Assembly: GCA_013398955.1 (NCBI GenBank) | Contig: VWPU01008479.1 | Coordinates: 1 to 64,000 of the forward strand | Length of the DNA stretch: 64,000 nucleotides | Reading direction: 5' to 3' | From: Callaeas wilsoni | Taxonomy: Eukaryota > Chordata > Aves > Passeriformes > Callaeidae | Part shown: piece after piece, positions 63,906 through 64,000 of the stretch | How positions within the stretch are numbered: position 1 is the stretch's first letter | How the letters are laid out: the number at the start of each line of letters is the position of its first letter | Made by a program: the position numbers and the translations under genes | The notes under the pieces: generated by a model | The model's input: only the letters and a program-made list of their open reading frames with translations | What the model was told of the DNA's origin: nothing | Database searches by the model: none

Positions 63906-64000
63906 TGGCTCCCTGCACGATGGTAACACCAAAGCTATTTTGGATGACCAAGTACTTCCATTAGAAAGCCTCTGCACTTTGTCTGAAAAGGTACAGGACT

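Larger units (their letters stand above)
54389..64000 (-). other. COBLL1: COBLL1 5' intron, running off the window
   Basis: The acceptor of W1 shows that the gene continues upstream. No exon ending in phase 2 with a start codon was found up to base 64000. This stretch holds a 20-A run (54586-54605), an AAAC microsatellite (61543-61564), a TA/CA-rich stretch (63008-63050), a 21-bp tandem repeat (63855-63905) and a possible alternative promoter and exon (63463-63710). Otherwise I recognise nothing. Confidence 0.65.

Overview
The window looks like bird nuclear DNA. It carries CR1 LINE fragments, one with a 3' end built on the ATTCTATG-type repeat, plus a solo retroviral LTR. It holds one large, intron-rich vertebrate gene read on the minus strand. 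I assigned the gene by reading translated exons against my memory of the family; no database was searched.

The gene is COBLL1 (cordon-bleu WH2 repeat protein-like 1). Thirteen coding exons, here called W1 (54209-54388) to W13 (19323-19409), join with matching splice phases from first to last. They give an open frame of 1,141 codons plus a stop. In order they encode a proline-rich basic entry segment, the Cobl ubiquitin-like region (W1-W3), a KKRRAP motif (W6), a KRKAP motif (W7), a long and probably disordered middle (W8-W11), and a single C-terminal WH2 actin-binding motif (W12-W13). The initiator exon is not visible and probably lies beyond base 64000. A 3' UTR of about 2.4 kb is inferred below 19323.

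Layout: 1-430 is the edge of a CpG island, probably the promoter of the neighbouring gene. By vertebrate synteny that would be GRB14, but this is not proven from sequence. 431-16869 is intergenic, with a 449-bp solo LTR at 9615-10063 that has perfect 9-bp inverted ends and a 4-bp target duplication. 16870-19322 is the inferred COBLL1 3' UTR. 19323-54388 holds the coding exons and introns. The introns contain a palindromic old repeat (19849-19923), an old CR1 with a reverse-transcriptase relic (40370-41660), a younger CR1 3' end (53661-54095), three GC-rich pockets and several simple repeats. 54389-64000 is 5' intron, with a possible alternative promoter and first exon near 63463-63710.

I saw no tRNA, rRNA, CRISPR array or bacterial-type operon. 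No new multi-gene system is evident. The most useful observations are the complete exon model, the precisely bounded solo LTR, two frame-neutral cassette-type exons, and the possible internal promoter.
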